64,000 nucleotides of DNA from Mugil cephalus. Taxonomy: Eukaryota > Chordata > Actinopteri > Mugiliformes > Mugilidae. The stretch lies in assembly GCF_022458985.1 (NCBI RefSeq), contig NC_061774.1:16578197-16642196 (forward strand), in the 5' to 3' direction. Under the pieces are notes generated by a model that was not told the origin of the DNA, searched no databases, and saw only the letters and a list, made by a program, of their open reading frames with translations. Of this stretch, positions 61,480 to 64,000 are shown in pieces. The position numbers and the translations under genes were made by a program. The stretch's first letter is position 1. The number at the start of each line of letters is the position of its first letter.

Positions 61480-61800
61480 CGAATAAGATGTAATGTCCCA
61501 TGGAGGCTGACACATTTGAATACGGAGTCAGGCGATTAACAAAGAAATCATGCATGAGTGAGCCTGCTTACCAATCTGCTCTGTGTATTCGCCAAAACAT
61601 CCATATATTAAAGCTCGCTGAGCCTAATGAACATCCCGCTCTTATTGATGATCCCATTGTTGTGAGGGGGAATTTGCATAATCGCTGCTTTACTCAGATT
61701 GAATTTACCTCCATTAGAGCGCACTTCTCTTCCTCTTCTTCCGCTTTAGCCGAACGTCACATTGTCGAGTTTCTCTTTAAATCACAAGTTTCTCTTTAAA
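61480..61800. promoter_or_regulatory. Candidate conserved non-coding element with octamer motif
   Basis: About 320 bp of complex, repeat-free DNA with closely spaced AT-rich homeodomain/POU-like sites, including a perfect octamer ATTTGCAT at 61672-61679 and 'ttattgatgatcccattgtt' (HOX/PBX- and SOX-like cores). It is uninterrupted as a 99-codon plus-strand frame, which is probably chance. Regulatory role is inferred from composition alone. Confidence 0.35.
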
Positions 61801-61914
61801 TCACAAATTTTGCCCTGCAGAGTAATGTGTTTTAATTTTTCTTCATTTTTTAATCTGTGCGCTTCGCTGTGCTCGTTGTTGATATTTTAATTCTCATATT
61901 CTGTAACTGCTCGT

Positions 61915-62220
61915 CCTCTTGAGGGTCGTGGGGGGGACTGGAGTCTATCCCAGGCGTCATTGGGCGTGAGGTGGGGTACAAGCTAGACAAGTCACCAGTC
62001 TTTCACAGGGCTGAAACACATAGAGACAGTAAACCATTCCCACTCACACCTACTGCCAACTTAGAATCACCAATTAACCTAACGAGCATGTCTTTGGATG
62101 GTGGGAGGAACCCATGCAGACACGTGGAGATCTTGCACCGAACAGCCCCAGTCGGATTCGAACCCAGACCTCCTTGCTGTGAGGCACAGGTGGTAACCAC
62201 CACTTACTGTGCCGCCCTTG
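61915..62220 (+). repeat. Interspersed repeat, family E copy 2 (longer)
   Basis: Carries the ordered blocks seen at 25530-25690 and continues with 'gcatgtctttggatggtggg', 'ggattcgaacccagacctcc' and 'gtgaggcacaggtggtaacc' to 'ctgtgccgccc'. The 'gattcgaaccc' phrase looks like a tRNA T-arm/B-box complement, so a tRNA-derived SINE origin on the opposite strand is possible. Confidence 0.7.
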
Positions 62221-64000
62221 CACAGTTATTATACCTCGCAATATTTTCTGCTGAGACAGGGACTTGCAGAGAGTGTTTTTATGTTCTTGGGAGGGTGGGA
62301 GGGAAGAGATGATGGAGAGGGGGGTGGAGGGGTGGCAGGGAGATAATAGTTTGAAGACTGTGTCAGTGCTAGGCAGGCTTCAGAAAACATCAGGGCAGCG
62401 TTCGGAGATAAAAACAGGTATACCACCCTATCGTGTCCTCAGAGCAACTGTGCTTTGATATTTTCTAAAAAATCCATCGATGGCTCTGACAGCACTTTTC
62501 CCTTTATTTTTTTTTCTCCTTCCTCCGGTAATGACAGTGTTGCCCTGCAAATGCGAAATCGTGGCTGGGCTTGAATTTGCACTCAAACTGCAATCAGCAA
62601 GGGGGGAAAAAATCAGCTAATTATTAGCAACAATTTCTATAATATTATACTGGTGAGACACCAGTCTGACATAGACACACTCAAATCCTATCAGAATATG
62701 AGCCTGGTAACATGCCATTTTGATTTCATTATGTAACATGTAAAATCAGAGCCATTTAGTTGTAATCTATGGGTGTTCATAGATATTAGTTCTTGCCTGC
62801 TTATGTGTTTATCAGTCGCAGGCAAAGCACTGCTCCAGTTCAAACTACGCATCGGACCAAATACCTGGATGAGTACTTGCTGCATCCATTTTATCCAGGG
62901 CGAATCACAAGGTAACTTGTAAGGACTTGGTACACAAAGGTATCCCAGAATACATTTGGCAGGTTTCATCAAGTATGCTGCTGTCCCAATTCCAGGTTGA
63001 CCGTCCTGCATCCTCCCGTCCTCCAGACTGTGTACTTGCCACAAACTTGGCAACTCCATGGTTCACGTACTCGGTATTGTTACGCCTCTCTGCACCTTCA
63101 CTGGCCGTGCAGTGGCTGTGCTTAATTATTGTAACCAGCCACACCGGAGAAGATGTCTTTGGCATAGGCCTATGACAGGGGGTCAGCTCCTCCTAGGGTA
63201 TCTGCAGGGTACTGCAGAGGGGTCAAAATCTTTGGTTGATTAGACATTTATATATATACAGTATATATATTTCCCCCCACAAACACCCTACTGTTGAACA
63301 TGTTTGAAATAAAACCTGTGTATTATTTGAATAGCTTAATATTGAATGCAAAATAATAATAATATTAATAATAATATATTTATAATTTGCACTAGACTGT
63401 GTTTAATGTAGAACACATATAGTAGGTAGGGGGTCCCTACTTAATCTCTCCATCAGTTTGGGGGTCCTTGGCCTGAAAATGTTACAGACCCCTCGCTTAA
63501 GATGACCAGCTAGGCTGTAGATGCTCACCATTTCTCACCTGTTGCCTTTTTGTTATAGTTTTAAATTAAGTGAACCCATATTTTTGAAGCTCCATCATGT
63601 GTCTCCACTTTACGTTTCGCCGTTGGGTCATAACATAAATGGGGGCTCGCCTGGCATGCCTTGAGTTCTTTTTTTCTTATAGGTTGAGTGTGAGGATTAT
63701 CCAGAGCTTAATTTGCTGCAGATGTTGTGTTTTTCTGAGAGTCATGCTAGTGTTGCCACATGAGGCAAATTTGCATGTTTTACAACTGACCTGGTGTCGA
63801 AAGAGTGAAACATCACCACTTTACTGTTTTTTTTTTTGAGCGGTAACCCTGGGGTGGCCCTTGGCGTGCCCGGGAAACCTGAAGAAGACTAGTTGAGGTG
63901 AAGTTATTTAGACTTTCAGTCTCTTAGGTAGAGAGGAAACCAGGCAATTCTGGAACAGTTTAACCACGAACAAGAACGTCTAGTTTTGTGGTAGCACATG
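62221..64000. other. Gene-free stretch to the window edge
   Basis: No gene recognised. 62690-63240 is complex and ends with 'ggtcagctcctcctagggta'-'ctgcagggtactgcagaggg', phrases that feel repeat-derived. 63245-63275 is TA-rich with TATATATATACAGTATATAT, and 63355-63390 is ATA-rich. 63425-63500 ('gggggtccttggcctgaaaa', 'cagacccctcgcttaa') resembles the end of a hAT-type element, without a recognisable partner end. Confidence 0.4.

Overview
The window is vertebrate nuclear DNA, almost certainly from a ray-finned (teleost) fish. Genes are split by GT-AG introns, and the intergenic DNA carries (TG)n, (CA)n and (TA)n microsatellites. It also carries decayed Tc1-like, hAT-like and piggyBac-like elements and short interspersed repeats of the kind common in fish genomes. 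No bacterial, phage or CRISPR features are present. I had no alignments or transcripts, so exon boundaries come from splice consensus plus remembered protein-family conservation.

Gene-rich part (1-23.5 kb). Three plus-strand genes lie head to tail: fam193b (5' end outside the window, seven exons seen, 1823-6449), ddx41 (17 exons, 8307-15683, complete) and dok3 (5 exons, 16210-21830, complete). The human orthologues FAM193B, DDX41 and DOK3 are also neighbours on 5q35, so this is an old conserved linkage. Next, on the minus strand and converging on dok3, is a single-exon atonal-family bHLH gene of the ATOH1 group (22600-23334). It has a TATA box about 100 bp upstream of the chosen start and a poly(A) signal downstream.

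Gene-free part (about 23.5-64 kb). I found no convincing protein-coding gene in roughly 40 kb. It is a mosaic of (a) complex, AT-rich, homeodomain-motif-rich blocks that look like conserved non-coding or enhancer DNA and (b) transposon remnants. These remnants include six copies of one short family with terminal inverted repeats (three of the copies lie in the gene-rich part), a TTAA-flanked piggyBac-type MITE, two decayed Tc1-like elements with transposase debris, two hAT-type elements, a LINE 3' end invaded by another repeat, and several SINE-like pairs. The simplest reading is a regulatory desert around a developmental transcription factor next to compact housekeeping genes.

The genes do not form a pathway. 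FAM193B is poorly characterised, DDX41 is a nuclear DEAD-box helicase linked to splicing and nucleic-acid sensing, DOK3 is an immune-cell adaptor and ATOH1-type factors are proneural. I saw no clear sign of an undescribed biological system. The items most worth a second look are the six-copy repeat family, the desert itself, a 17-bp perfect hairpin in a fam193b intron and an unusually long unassigned open frame near 47.5 kb.
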